From the NCBI GenBank assembly GCA_024233115.1, contig JACKQB010000008.1, forward strand, positions 1 through 64,000: a stretch of DNA of 64,000 bases, written 5' to 3'. Origin of the DNA: Akkermansiaceae bacterium. GTDB lineage: Bacteria > Verrucomicrobiota > Verrucomicrobiia > Verrucomicrobiales > Akkermansiaceae. Below are positions 8,343-16,975 of the stretch, one piece after another. Both the position numbers and the translations under genes were made by a program. The notes under the pieces are model-generated. The model saw nothing but the letters and a program-made list of their open reading frames with translations. It had not been told where the DNA came from and searched no databases. Each line of letters starts with the position of its first letter. Within the stretch, counting starts at the first letter, position 1.

Positions 8343-10550
8343 CTAAAAGCCCATGGCATCCATGTCGAAAACGATGGTAACGTCCTCAGGCGGAGGGGTT
8401 TGTGCGAGGATCTGATTGATGTGTCGGGAGAGCTGGCGCGCCGAGACGCCCAGCATCATCAGCTGGAAACGATATTGCCCGTGCGCCTTGGTGAGTGCCG
8501 CCGGCAGGGGCTCGTGCAGAACCATACCGGAGGGAAGGGTGGCTTTGAGCCTCTGGTAGAGGTTTTGCAGGGTGAACTCGGCACGACGCTCGTGGGTGGA
8601 GCGGGTCTGGATCACCGCGCAGTGGGTGTAGGGCGGGTAGCCGAACTGTTTCCTGAACTCCAGCTCCTGGTCGGCGTAGCCGTTGAAGTCGTGGTGGCGC
8701 GCATACTGGATGGATGGCGAGTGCGGGGTGAACGTCTGCACGATGACCTCACCTTCAAGCTCGCCGCGGCCGGCGCGGCCCGCTACCTGGGTGAGGAGCT
8801 GGAAGGTTCTTTCCCCGGCACGGAAATCGGGAATGTGCAGGCCGAGATCGGCATTGAGCACCCCGACCAGGGTGACGTTGGGAAAATGGAGCCCCTTGGC
8901 GATCATCTGGGTGCCGATGATGATGTCGATTTTACGCTGACGGAATTTTTGCAAGGTGTCGCGCAGGGCGTTTTTCCGTCGCATCGTGTCGGTGTCGATC
9001 CGGGCCAGCCTGGCCAGCGGGAAGACTTTTTTTAACACCCCCTCGACCTGTTCCGTGCCGTAGCCTTGGAAGCGGATCGACGGGTCGCCGCACTCAGGGC
9101 ATTTTTTCGGGGTGATCGCCTGATGCCCGCACATGTGGCAAATGAGCCGCTCTTCGGCACGGTGGTAGGTGAGGGGCAAGGCGCAGTGACGGCATTCACA
9201 GACATGGCCGCAGCCCGGGCATTGCAGCGAGCGGGCAAAGCCACGGCGGTTGAGAAACAGGATGACCTGCTCGCCCTCGGCAAGTTTGGCCTCCATCCGC
9301 CCCCGGAGCGGATCCGAGAGGATAGCGGGCCCCCCCTTGTGTTTTTTCCCTTCAATACGCATGTCGACGATGCGGATGATGGGCAACGACTGGCCATCGG
9401 CCCGTTCTTCAAGGGTGAGCAGGTGGTATTTTCCGGTTTCGGTATTATGAAATGATTCCAGCGACGGGGTGGCCGAGCCTAACAATACGGCGCATTGCTC
9501 CAGATGGCCACGCAGCACGGCCAGATCGCGACCATGGTATCTCGGGGCGCTGTCTTGTTTATAGGAGTTCTCATGCTCCTCATCGACGATGATGATACCA
9601 AGGTTGGTGAGGGGGGCGAACACCGCACTGCGGGCACCGATGACGATCCGTGCCTTGCCCGACCGGATACGATGCCATTCATCAAACCGTTCACCCTGGG
9701 AGAGGTGGGAATGGAGGACGGCGACTTGGTCCTGGATCGAGGCGAAGCGGGATTTGAACCGTTGAACGGTTTGTGGTGTCAGCGAGATTTCGGGCAGGAG
9801 GATCAGGACACTCTTTCCGGCGTCGACGCAATGTTGGGCGGCTTGCAGGTAGACTTCCGTTTTTCCCGAGCCGGTCACGCCGTGCATGAGCATCGGTTTC
9901 TGCGGTTCATTGATTTGCGCCAGAACGTGTTCCATCGCCACCGTCTGGCCGGGATTGAGCACAAGCGGTTTATCTTCGAGGAACTCTTCACCCTCATCCG
10001 GATCGCGGCGGACCGCTTCTTCCTTGAATTCGACCAGCCCCTGTTTTTCTAGCGCCTTCACCGATGCGGTCACGGCACCACCACCGAGGTCTTTGAGAGC
10101 CATCTGGCCACCTGCGGCTTCGAGCAGGGAAATGATGACGTGCTGGCGTTGTGCGCGTTTTGCCAGTTTCGCCATCGCTTCCTCATCAGGTTTTCGAGTG
10201 AGAACGACGATTTTGCGTGTTTTCTCCGAGTTTGATTCTTGTCGGACCGCCTCTGGTAAAAGAGCGCGCATGACGAGCTCCATCGGTGAGCCATAATAGT
10301 CGGCCATCCACTTGCCGAGGTTGAGTAGATGGGGGGTGATCAGCGGCTCGGGATCGATCAGCGTGTCGATCGGCCGCAGATCGAAATTCTGCGGCATTTC
10401 CTCCGTGATATCGAGGATGGTGCCGGTGGATGCCCGGTTGCGCAGCGGGATTTTAACCCGACAACCCGGTTTGGCGTCCATTCCCTCGGGGATGGCGTAA
10501 TCGAAGACCAGTTCGGATGGTCCGTCTATCAAGACTCGGGCAGCGGGCAC
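8343..10550 (-). CDS. priA: Primosomal replication restart helicase PriA
   Basis: About 735 residues, the usual PriA length. The N-terminal 3'-DNA-binding domain is followed by a superfamily 2 helicase. Walker A is HGVTGSGKTEVYL, Walker B VDEEHENSYKQD. The C-terminal helicase domain includes GTQMIAKGLHFPNVTLVG and QVAGRAGRG. Eight cysteines in paired CxxC clusters (from CPGCGHVCECRHC to CPECG) form the zinc-binding strand-displacement insert. PriA reloads the replisome at stalled forks. A GTG start at 10550 gives MPAARVLIDGP, matching the family's N-terminus; an upstream TTG at 10577 would add nine residues. Divergent from the ECF sigma gene. Confidence 0.95.
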   Translation of the reverse strand: MPAARVLIDGPSELVFDYAIPEGMDAKPGCRVKIPLRNRASTGTILDITEEMPQNFDLRPIDTLIDPEPLITPHLLNLGKWMADYYGSPMELVMRALLPEAVRQESNSEKTRKIVVLTRKPDEEAMAKLAKRAQRQHVIISLLEAAGGQMALKDLGGGAVTASVKALEKQGLVEFKEEAVRRDPDEGEEFLEDKPLVLNPGQTVAMEHVLAQINEPQKPMLMHGVTGSGKTEVYLQAAQHCVDAGKSVLILLPEISLTPQTVQRFKSRFASIQDQVAVLHSHLSQGERFDEWHRIRSGKARIVIGARSAVFAPLTNLGIIIVDEEHENSYKQDSAPRYHGRDLAVLRGHLEQCAVLLGSATPSLESFHNTETGKYHLLTLEERADGQSLPIIRIVDMRIEGKKHKGGPAILSDPLRGRMEAKLAEGEQVILFLNRRGFARSLQCPGCGHVCECRHCALPLTYHRAEERLICHMCGHQAITPKKCPECGDPSIRFQGYGTEQVEGVLKKVFPLARLARIDTDTMRRKNALRDTLQKFRQRKIDIIIGTQMIAKGLHFPNVTLVGVLNADLGLHIPDFRAGERTFQLLTQVAGRAGRGELEGEVIVQTFTPHSPSIQYARHHDFNGYADQELEFRKQFGYPPYTHCAVIQTRSTHERRAEFTLQNLYQRLKATLPSGMVLHEPLPAALTKAHGQYRFQLMMLGVSARQLSRHINQILAQTPPPEDVTIVFDMDAMGF

Positions 10551-10561
10551 GTTGTCTTTTA

Positions 10562-10593
10562 AAACTCCAACGACCAAACTCCAAATACCAAAT
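10562..10593. repeat. short intergenic repeat between priA and sigma gene
   Basis: Two tandem degenerate units, AAACTCCAACGACC then AAACTCCAAATACCAAAT, at the 5' end of priA. Same family as 8311-8330 and 11187-11236. Confidence 0.5.
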
Positions 10594-10653
10594 GATTTTT
10601 TTCCAGAAAGATGTCACATATCCTCGTCCTCGGCTCAAGAACGGGTGAAGATT

Positions 10654-11181
10654 ATGCAAGCTGTGAAACAATTATCAACGACCGACCGGAAATCCTTCTC
10701 CATCCTGGTGAAGGAGCATCACCGTGGACTCCTTGCCTATGCAAGGGCCCTGACCAGGGAGGAGCATACTTCGCGGGATATTGTCCAGGACGCCTTTGTC
10801 GTGGCCTGGAGTAACCTGGAGACTTTTGACATCACCCGCGACTTCGGCTCATGGATGCGGGGGATTGTCCGTAACAAGTGGCGCGAGTCGTTACGGAAAA
10901 ACGCCAGGGAGGTCGCCCTGGATGAAGAAACACTGGAATTCCTCGAGGCCGATGCCAGGCAATGGGATGGCTTGCGCGACCAGGGCGGCGTGTTTGCCCG
11001 GCTCGAACTCTGCCTGAAGAAACTCCCCGAGAGCCTCGCCGAGGCGGTGAAGGCGTTTTACTACGATGGCTACAGCGGTGAGGAAGCGGCAAGCGTATTG
11101 AGTGTCCAGAGCGCCACCCTGCGAAAACGTCTTGAGCGGGCCCGGGGTGGTCTGCGCGACTGCCTTGCTGCTAAACTCTAG
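10654..11181 (+). CDS. ECF-type RNA polymerase sigma factor
   Basis: 175 residues of the sigma-70 ECF class. Region 2 includes AREDIVQDAF-like SRDIVQDAFVVAWSNL and FGSWMRGIVRNKWR; region 4 includes EAVKAFYYDGYSGEEAA then LRKRLERARGGLRDCL, the helix-turn-helix for -35 recognition. The ATG at 10654 is chosen because it is preceded by GGTGAAG at good distance; the frame extends upstream through non-conserved sequence. It lies 62 bases before the vWA membrane protein on the same strand, a common verrucomicrobial and planctomycetal pairing in which the partner may act as sensor or effector. No classical zinc-finger anti-sigma factor is next to it. Confidence 0.88.
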   Translation: MQAVKQLSTTDRKSFSILVKEHHRGLLAYARALTREEHTSRDIVQDAFVVAWSNLETFDITRDFGSWMRGIVRNKWRESLRKNAREVALDEETLEFLEADARQWDGLRDQGGVFARLELCLKKLPESLAEAVKAFYYDGYSGEEAASVLSVQSATLRKRLERARGGLRDCLAAKL

Positions 11182-11186
11182 ATTCT

Positions 11187-11236
11187 AAACGCCAAACTCG
11201 AAAAAAACTCCAAGTTTTAAACTCCAAATACCAATT
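11187..11236. repeat. short intergenic repeat between sigma and vWA genes
   Basis: Contains AAACGCCAAACTCG and then AAACTCCAAATACCAATTT, further copies of the repeat family seen at 8311 and 10562. It fills most of the 62-base gap just before the vWA start codon. Confidence 0.5.
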
Positions 11237-11243
11237 TAAGAAC

Positions 11244-13334
11244 ATGAAAAATGAAGATAAAATGATTGATGCCCTGCTTCAGGAGCATGCCCGAAATGGG
11301 GGCAAGGATGATGCTGAATTTCTGGCATCGCTTGAACAACGACTGGATGAGGAGGACGGCGTCGTGAGTATGGCCCACACCTCCGGTCGATCAGGAAACA
11401 GGGCGGGGCTCGGGCTTGGTATAGCTGCCGCGCTAACTGTAGCGGCTGTTGGTTTCTACGGCTGGAATGAAAAACGAAGTTCCGACATGGCCATGTATGA
11501 CCAATACGAACCCGAGCTATCCAGCGAGCTGGCACCGAGCCGTGATGCGGTGGTTCATTCTGACAGGAGAGACTACAAGCAGGCACCCGTTGCAGCATCC
11601 GAGAAGAAAATGCAGACTCCCGGCGCAAGCGATGAATCGGCCATGCATCTTCCTGCCCCGCCTCCGGCTCCTGCGGCGGAAGCACCCGCTTTACGCAAGC
11701 CCACAGCACCATCGGGCAATGCCGCGAGAGTGATTGCCTCCAATAAGCGAAGGGAGGTGATGGTTCCCGAGTCCACCCGTGTTGATCCTAGCCTTGATTA
11801 TGGCGACGGCGATGATTTCCACGATGGTTGGGGAGACGGAAATGGCGATGGCGGCGGCGGCGCTGGTTTTGGCCGCGTTGCCCCGCAAGCTCGGAGGGCG
11901 GTGGCGAATCATTATGGCACCCTCAACGACAACGCCTTCAAGTCACCCTGGCAGGAGCCTCTTTCCACTTTTTCAGTGGACGTGGATACCGCCTCCTACA
12001 CTAACGTCCGGCGCATGATCCAGAGTGGCCAGGCCGTCCCCAGGGATGCGGTCCGGATTGAGGAAATGATCAACTATTTCAGCTATGACTATCCTCAACC
12101 CGAGGGAAAACATCCCTTCAGTGTGAATGTGGAAACGGCATCCTGTCCGTGGAATCCCGGACACCGGTTGGTCAAGATCGGCTTGAAAGGAAAAGAGATC
12201 ATGCGTGAGGAACGTCCGGCTGCCAACCTGGTGTTTTTGCTCGATGTCTCAGGGTCCATGAACAGTCAGGACAAGCTGCCGCTGTTAGTTGACTCCATGA
12301 AGATTCTCCTCAAGGAGCTCAATGCGGACGACTCGGTGAGTATCGTCGTCTACGCCGGTGCCCAGGGGCTGGCATTACCTCCGACATACGTTGACGAGGC
12401 TGGCCGTAAAACCATCCTCAATAAACTCAACAACTTCCGCTCAGGAGGCTCCACCAACGGTGGTGCAGGCATCACCCTCGCCTACAAAGTGGCGAAGAAG
12501 CACTTTGTCAAAGGTGGCGTGAACCGCGTGATCCTCGGCACCGATGGTGACTTCAATGTGGGAGTCGTCGGCACCGACGCGCTGGTAAGTATGGTTGAGC
12601 GCGAGGCAAAAAGCGGCGTGTTCATGAGTGTGTTAGGGTTTGGCCAGGGGAACCTGAACGACAACATGCTTGAGAAAATCACCAACAAGGGAAACGGAAA
12701 CTACTACTACATCGATAACCTGCGCGAGGGCCGCAAGGTGTTCCTGGATGACATGATGGGCACCATGGTGACCATTGCCAAGGATGTGAAGATACAAGTC
12801 GAGTTCAACCCCGCTAAAGTACAAAGCTACCGACTGATCGGTTATGCTAACAGGATGCTTAAAAAAGAGGACTTTAAAAACAAACGCATCGATGCCGGCG
12901 AGATTGGTGCAGGTCACAGCGTGACGGCACTCTACGAAGTGGTGCCGGGAGATGCGGAGCAAGAACCGGCGGTGGATGATTTAGAGTATCAACAAAGGAA
13001 GGCAGCCCCCAAGCCCACTGATCGCGACGTGGTTGAGAGTCCTAACATGCTTACGGTAAAACTCGCCTATAAGCAGCCTGACGCCACCAAGGAAACGGAA
13101 AGCACCTACTTGAAAACCCCTGTGATTGATAGTGGAAAAACCTGGCAGGACGCCAGTGCCGATTTCAAGTTTGCCTCCGGTGTCAGCCTCTTCGGAATGC
13201 TGCAACGCCAGAGCGAGCATGCGGGGCGGGGGACATACCAACTCGTCCGTCAGCTCGCCGAGCAAGGCCGCGGTGACGATCCCAAAGGCCTGCGCACCGA
13301 GTTCTCCGACCTGGTTAGAAAAGTGGCGCGGTAA
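11244..13334 (+). CDS. Membrane-anchored von Willebrand factor A protein, YfbK-like
   Basis: 696 residues. A short acidic cytoplasmic N-terminus (1 to about 50) precedes a single membrane segment (about 52-70, GLGLGIAAALTVAAVGFYGW). Then comes a Pro/Ala- and Gly/Asp-rich linker, a conserved FSVDVDTASYTNVRR block, and a vWA domain with an intact MIDAS motif DVSGSMN near residue 335. A YfbK-type C-terminal domain follows. The family is widespread but its role is unsettled; vWA domains bind partners through a metal ion. The topology and the sigma gene directly upstream resemble a sigma/transmembrane-partner pair, so the N-terminus could contact the sigma factor, which is inference. Ends in a hairpin shared with the convergent cls gene. 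Confidence 0.85.
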   Translation: MKNEDKMIDALLQEHARNGGKDDAEFLASLEQRLDEEDGVVSMAHTSGRSGNRAGLGLGIAAALTVAAVGFYGWNEKRSSDMAMYDQYEPELSSELAPSRDAVVHSDRRDYKQAPVAASEKKMQTPGASDESAMHLPAPPPAPAAEAPALRKPTAPSGNAARVIASNKRREVMVPESTRVDPSLDYGDGDDFHDGWGDGNGDGGGGAGFGRVAPQARRAVANHYGTLNDNAFKSPWQEPLSTFSVDVDTASYTNVRRMIQSGQAVPRDAVRIEEMINYFSYDYPQPEGKHPFSVNVETASCPWNPGHRLVKIGLKGKEIMREERPAANLVFLLDVSGSMNSQDKLPLLVDSMKILLKELNADDSVSIVVYAGAQGLALPPTYVDEAGRKTILNKLNNFRSGGSTNGGAGITLAYKVAKKHFVKGGVNRVILGTDGDFNVGVVGTDALVSMVEREAKSGVFMSVLGFGQGNLNDNMLEKITNKGNGNYYYIDNLREGRKVFLDDMMGTMVTIAKDVKIQVEFNPAKVQSYRLIGYANRMLKKEDFKNKRIDAGEIGAGHSVTALYEVVPGDAEQEPAVDDLEYQQRKAAPKPTDRDVVESPNMLTVKLAYKQPDATKETESTYLKTPVIDSGKTWQDASADFKFASGVSLFGMLQRQSEHAGRGTYQLVRQLAEQGRGDDPKGLRTEFSDLVRKVAR

Positions 13335-13335
13335 G

Positions 13336-13353
13336 GGGACGCCCACGCGTCCC
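13336..13353. terminator. hairpin between convergent vWA and cls genes
   Basis: A perfect 7-bp stem GGGACGC/GCGTCCC with a 4-base loop sits exactly between two convergent genes. It touches the cls stop codon. No T-run follows on either strand, so it is a weak terminator candidate and could instead be a small interspersed palindrome. Confidence 0.4.
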
Positions 13354-14550
13354 TCACAGTCTGCGGATTAACAAACATCCGATCTTTGCCATCCACAACC
13401 GCCACCATGGCCTGATGCCTTGCCAGTCGTTGGCGACGCGCTCGGAGAGCATCAGGTCATTTTCCCACTGCAGTTCCAGCTCTTCAGCCACGTCATCATC
13501 AAAAACAACAATAGCGGTCTCGCGGTTCATCAGCACGGAGAGGATGTCGAAATTGTTGGACCCGATGATGGCCACACTGTCATCCACCACCATCGTCTTG
13601 GCGTGGAGGACGGGGCCAAGGTATTCAATGACACGCACTCCCCAATTGAGCAGGCTGGGGTAGAGTCCCTCACGTAACCAGTCGACCATGGTGACGTCTG
13701 AGTCCCTGGGCACCAGGATGGAGATGTTGACGCCACGTGCCGCAGCGCGTTGCAACGATTTTCGAAGTCGCTTCGGGGGGACAAAATAAGGCATGGTCAT
13801 CTTCACCGATTGCCGGGCCTGATCAAGATGCACGGAGAACAGCCGGCGAATTTGTTTCCGGCTGCCAAGTCCCTGACTGCCAATCACCATACACCGACAG
13901 CTTCCCGGTGAGGGGACAGCGGAGGTCTGGCAGATCGGGCTTTCATCCGTCGCGTGTTTCCAGCTGTCGAGGAACAGCTTGTTGAGGTCCAGCACGGCGG
14001 GGCCTGATAGCTTTACCTGCGTATCCCGCCATGCATCCTCCCGTGTGTGCTCTTGTGACCATTGGTTTCCAAGGTTCATGCCTCCGGTAAATCCAACCGC
14101 GCCATCGATGATCAGGTTTTTTCGATGGTTTCTACCCATGATGCCCCCCCGTTTCCCCCACAGGCCGCTCCAGAAACCGGCGGGTCGGTATTCAACAACC
14201 GACACCCCGGCGTCACGCATGCGGGCCCATTGCATCACGTTGGCGTCCGATGATCCGATGGAATCAAAAATCACCCTGACCGGCACACCGTCGCGGGCTT
14301 TTTGGGAAAGCGCCGCCGCGAATTTCCGACCAATGTCATCAGACAGAAACATATACATTTCCAGATGCACAAATACCTTGGCCGAGGAGATGGCTTCGAG
14401 CATTTCCGCATAGACACGGTCGCCGTCAAAGTAGACCTCGACGTCATTGCCCTCACTGATGCCTCCGTCAGTATCCATGGCTAGCTCACGGGCGATCATC
14501 TGCCGCCAATCAACGATTTGTTTTCTAACCCCGTCGGGAAACACCTTCAC
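13354..14550 (-). CDS. cls: Cardiolipin synthase, phospholipase D family
   Basis: 398 residues with two HKD catalytic motifs: HRKNLIIDGAVGFTGGMN near residue 142 and HAKTMVVDDSVAIIGSNNFD near residue 315. This paired arrangement is that of bacterial cardiolipin synthases, which condense two phospholipids on the inner membrane. There is no N-terminal double membrane anchor, so it resembles ClsB-type or shorter enzymes rather than ClsA. GTG start at 14550. The C-terminus is basic and amphipathic (WWRLWMAKIGCLLIRRL), which may help membrane attachment. Convergent with the vWA gene. Confidence 0.88.
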   Translation of the reverse strand: MKVFPDGVRKQIVDWRQMIARELAMDTDGGISEGNDVEVYFDGDRVYAEMLEAISSAKVFVHLEMYMFLSDDIGRKFAAALSQKARDGVPVRVIFDSIGSSDANVMQWARMRDAGVSVVEYRPAGFWSGLWGKRGGIMGRNHRKNLIIDGAVGFTGGMNLGNQWSQEHTREDAWRDTQVKLSGPAVLDLNKLFLDSWKHATDESPICQTSAVPSPGSCRCMVIGSQGLGSRKQIRRLFSVHLDQARQSVKMTMPYFVPPKRLRKSLQRAAARGVNISILVPRDSDVTMVDWLREGLYPSLLNWGVRVIEYLGPVLHAKTMVVDDSVAIIGSNNFDILSVLMNRETAIVVFDDDVAEELELQWENDLMLSERVANDWQGIRPWWRLWMAKIGCLLIRRL

Positions 14551-14680
14551 AGACCCAGCTTAGCGCAATTTGCTCCAAATCAAAGGGGGAATGGATACCG
14601 CGATGCATGACAAAAAATGATTTGTTTTTGGGAAAAAGCCATTGTCATGGTCGCACCCTATGTTATTGAATCGCCAACCT

Positions 14681-16291
14681 ATGAGAAAAACAATCCTGAG
14701 TCTGGTAATAATGGTTTGCACGCTGGCCGCTCCCGCTGCTTATGCCGGTGGTGGCCACGACGCCAAAAAGCCTGAGTTTGTCGAGAAAATGGAGAAGTTT
14801 CCCTCAGAGGAACAGGCTGCCGGAATATCGGGGGTGTGGGAGAAAATCAGCTATCGCGCCGAGCAGGAGCCATTCCTTCTGGTGGCCAGTATCATTTTTA
14901 TCCTGGCGATTACACATACCTTTTTTGCCGTTCCCATCACGAAATACTCCCACAAGGTGCAGCACGATCATGATGCCCGTATCAGACGTGAAATGGCAGC
15001 CCAGGGGAAATCGGCCAAGGCAAAGGATATGGTGAGCTTCAAGGCGACGCTGCTCCACTTCTTTGGCGAGATTGAGGCCATTTTCGGGATCTGGGTGATC
15101 GCCCTGATCGGCGCGATCGTTAGTTTCTACGACATCAAAACGGCGGAAGCCTATGTATCAGGCGTGAATTTCACCGAGCCCATGTTCGTGGTGATCATCA
15201 TGGCACTGGCTTCGACTCGCCCTATCCTGAGCTTTGCGGAGCGAGCGTTGAGGTTTTTCGCCAAGTGGGGAAAGGAGACACCCGGCGCCTGGTGGTTGTC
15301 CATTCTCACCGTCGCGCCCGTCCTTGGTTCATTTATCACCGAGCCCGGCGCCATGACCATTGCCGCCATGCTGTTGGCCAAGAAATTCTACAGCCTCAAG
15401 CCGTCGGCTAAATTTGCATACGGAACTCTCGGACTGCTCTTCGTGAATATCTCCGTGGGTGGGGTTCTGACCAATTTTGCCGCACCACCCGTATTGATGG
15501 TGGCGGGTCCCGACAAGTGGGACCTAACGACCATGGAAATGCTCCTGCATTACGGCGACAAGGCCGTGGTGGGAATCCTGATTTCCACCTGTCTCTACTT
15601 TGCTGTGTTCCGTAAGGAATTGGCAAAAATGGGTAAGCGCCTTGCGGATCACGATGGCGATGGTAAAGGGGACTTGCAAGGTAAGGAAACGCCGATCCCG
15701 CTCTGGATTACACTGACCCACCTCCTGTTCATGGGGTGGACCGTGTATTTCGCCCATACACCGGCCATGTTTGTGGGCGGCTTTTTATTCTTCCTGGCCT
15801 TTCGTCAGGGCACGGCGCATCACCAGTCCGTGGTGCATTTGAGAGGGCCAATCCTCGTCGGTTTCTTTCTCGCAGGACTGGTCATCCATGGCGGTTTGCA
15901 AGGGTGGTGGCTGGCTCCCGTGATTACCAGCCTGGGCGAGACCCCGCTCTTTATCGGCTCGGTGGTGCTGACCTCGTTTAATGATAACGCAGCCATTACT
16001 TTCCTCGCAAGTCAAGTCGATGGACTTGGACCGCAGCTTAAATACGCCGTGCTCGCAGGCGCCGTATCCGGCGGTGGCCTGACCGTTATCGCCAACGCGC
16101 CAAACCCGGCTGGCCAGGCACTTCTGAGTAAATTCTTTGGTGATGGTATTTCCCCAGGCAAACTCCTGCTCGCTGCGCTGACTCCCACCATAATCGTCTC
16201 ATTGGTGATGATGCTTTTCCCGGACAACGGTATTGATAAAATGTTTGAAAAGAAAGCCATGCCTCCCGTCGAGCAAAAGGCGGATCACTAG
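14681..16291 (+). CDS. Putative Na+/H+ antiporter, multi-pass membrane protein
   Basis: About 536 residues. The N-terminus (MRKTILSLVIMVCTLAAPAAYAGG) looks like a cleavable signal peptide. About ten or more hydrophobic segments follow, with a conserved acidic/asparagine segment FNDNAAITFLASQVDG and the motif GGLTVIANAPNPAG, as in the putative Na+/H+ antiporter family (Na_H_antiport_2) and NhaD/ArsB-like transporters. Substrate is assigned by family resemblance only. A cytoplasmic loop near residue 335 is rich in Asp and Gly (DHDGDGKGD), possibly ion-binding. The ATG at 14681 is preferred to upstream TTG/ATG codons because it places the signal peptide first. Followed after 21 bases by ribE on the same strand. 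Confidence 0.75.
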   Translation: MRKTILSLVIMVCTLAAPAAYAGGGHDAKKPEFVEKMEKFPSEEQAAGISGVWEKISYRAEQEPFLLVASIIFILAITHTFFAVPITKYSHKVQHDHDARIRREMAAQGKSAKAKDMVSFKATLLHFFGEIEAIFGIWVIALIGAIVSFYDIKTAEAYVSGVNFTEPMFVVIIMALASTRPILSFAERALRFFAKWGKETPGAWWLSILTVAPVLGSFITEPGAMTIAAMLLAKKFYSLKPSAKFAYGTLGLLFVNISVGGVLTNFAAPPVLMVAGPDKWDLTTMEMLLHYGDKAVVGILISTCLYFAVFRKELAKMGKRLADHDGDGKGDLQGKETPIPLWITLTHLLFMGWTVYFAHTPAMFVGGFLFFLAFRQGTAHHQSVVHLRGPILVGFFLAGLVIHGGLQGWWLAPVITSLGETPLFIGSVVLTSFNDNAAITFLASQVDGLGPQLKYAVLAGAVSGGGLTVIANAPNPAGQALLSKFFGDGISPGKLLLAALTPTIIVSLVMMLFPDNGIDKMFEKKAMPPVEQKADH

Positions 16292-16312
16292 TTCATTCAC
16301 CACACCATTCCC

Positions 16313-16909
16313 ATGTTTACAGGATTAATAGAGGCAACCGGCAGGGTTCGGGCAATCGAGTTCCGTGGCGACCAGGCCCGGCTCACCGTGGAGATTCCCT
16401 TTGCCGATGAACTCAACGACGGCGAGTCCGTCGCCGTCAATGGCTGCTGCCTGACAGTCACGGCTCACGACGGACAGACAGCTGGCTTCGATGTCCTGAA
16501 ACAGACACTCGATGTCACGTCGCTGGGCGAGCTGAGTGAGGGGCGGCTGGTTAATCTCGAGCGTGCCATGCTGGCAGGCGACCGCTTTGGCGGCCACTTC
16601 GTGCAAGGTCATGTCGATACCACCGGCACCATCCTCGATCTCTCGCCACACGGGCAGGACCACCGGCTGGAAATCTCATTGCCGGATGAAATCCAGAAGC
16701 TCTGCATCGACAAAGGATCGCTCGCCATTGACGGAATTTCTCTGACCATCGCCGAGCTGAAGGAAAATTCCGCCGTATTCTGGATCATCCCTCACACGAT
16801 GGAACTGACGCGCCTGAGCGATGCCACTGTCGGCCAGAAGGTCAACCTCGAGGCCGACGTGATCGCCAAACATGTGGCAAGATTGTTAGAAGGTAGGACA
16901 GCTTTGTAA
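16313..16909 (+). CDS. ribE: Riboflavin synthase alpha chain
   Basis: 198 residues, the normal length. It begins with the diagnostic MFTGLIEATGRV and has two lumazine-binding barrels in tandem: VNGCCLTV with GFDVLKQTLD in the first, IDGISLTIAELKEN with FWIIPHTMELT in the second. It dismutates two molecules of 6,7-dimethyl-8-ribityllumazine to riboflavin. The last codons (GRTAL, stop) lie inside a 27-bp inverted-repeat arm, so its C-terminus was supplied by the repeat. No FMN riboswitch is visible in the short gap upstream. Confidence 0.95.
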   Translation: MFTGLIEATGRVRAIEFRGDQARLTVEIPFADELNDGESVAVNGCCLTVTAHDGQTAGFDVLKQTLDVTSLGELSEGRLVNLERAMLAGDRFGGHFVQGHVDTTGTILDLSPHGQDHRLEISLPDEIQKLCIDKGSLAIDGISLTIAELKENSAVFWIIPHTMELTRLSDATVGQKVNLEADVIAKHVARLLEGRTAL

Positions 16910-16975
16910 GCTGTCGGCAGGATGAGAGCAAAGGATGAGCGCCTGGGTTGCCGACAGCTTACAAAGCTGTCCTAC
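16893..16975. repeat. 27-bp perfect inverted repeat spanning the ends of ribE and folA
   Basis: Arms 16893-16919 and 16949-16975 are perfect reverse complements (GTAGGACAGC... / ...GCTGTCCTAC) around a 29-base loop. Each arm contains the stop codon of a convergent gene, and both proteins end in the same residues RTAL. As RNA it would form a strong hairpin from either side, so it probably terminates both genes. The shared protein ends suggest a mobile palindrome inserted at a gene end, or copied to make the second arm. Confidence 0.85.

Noticed and set aside
14551..14680. Possible cation riboswitch in front of the antiporter gene
   Set aside because: I looked for long stems and conserved riboswitch elements in the 130-base gap and found none that I could support.
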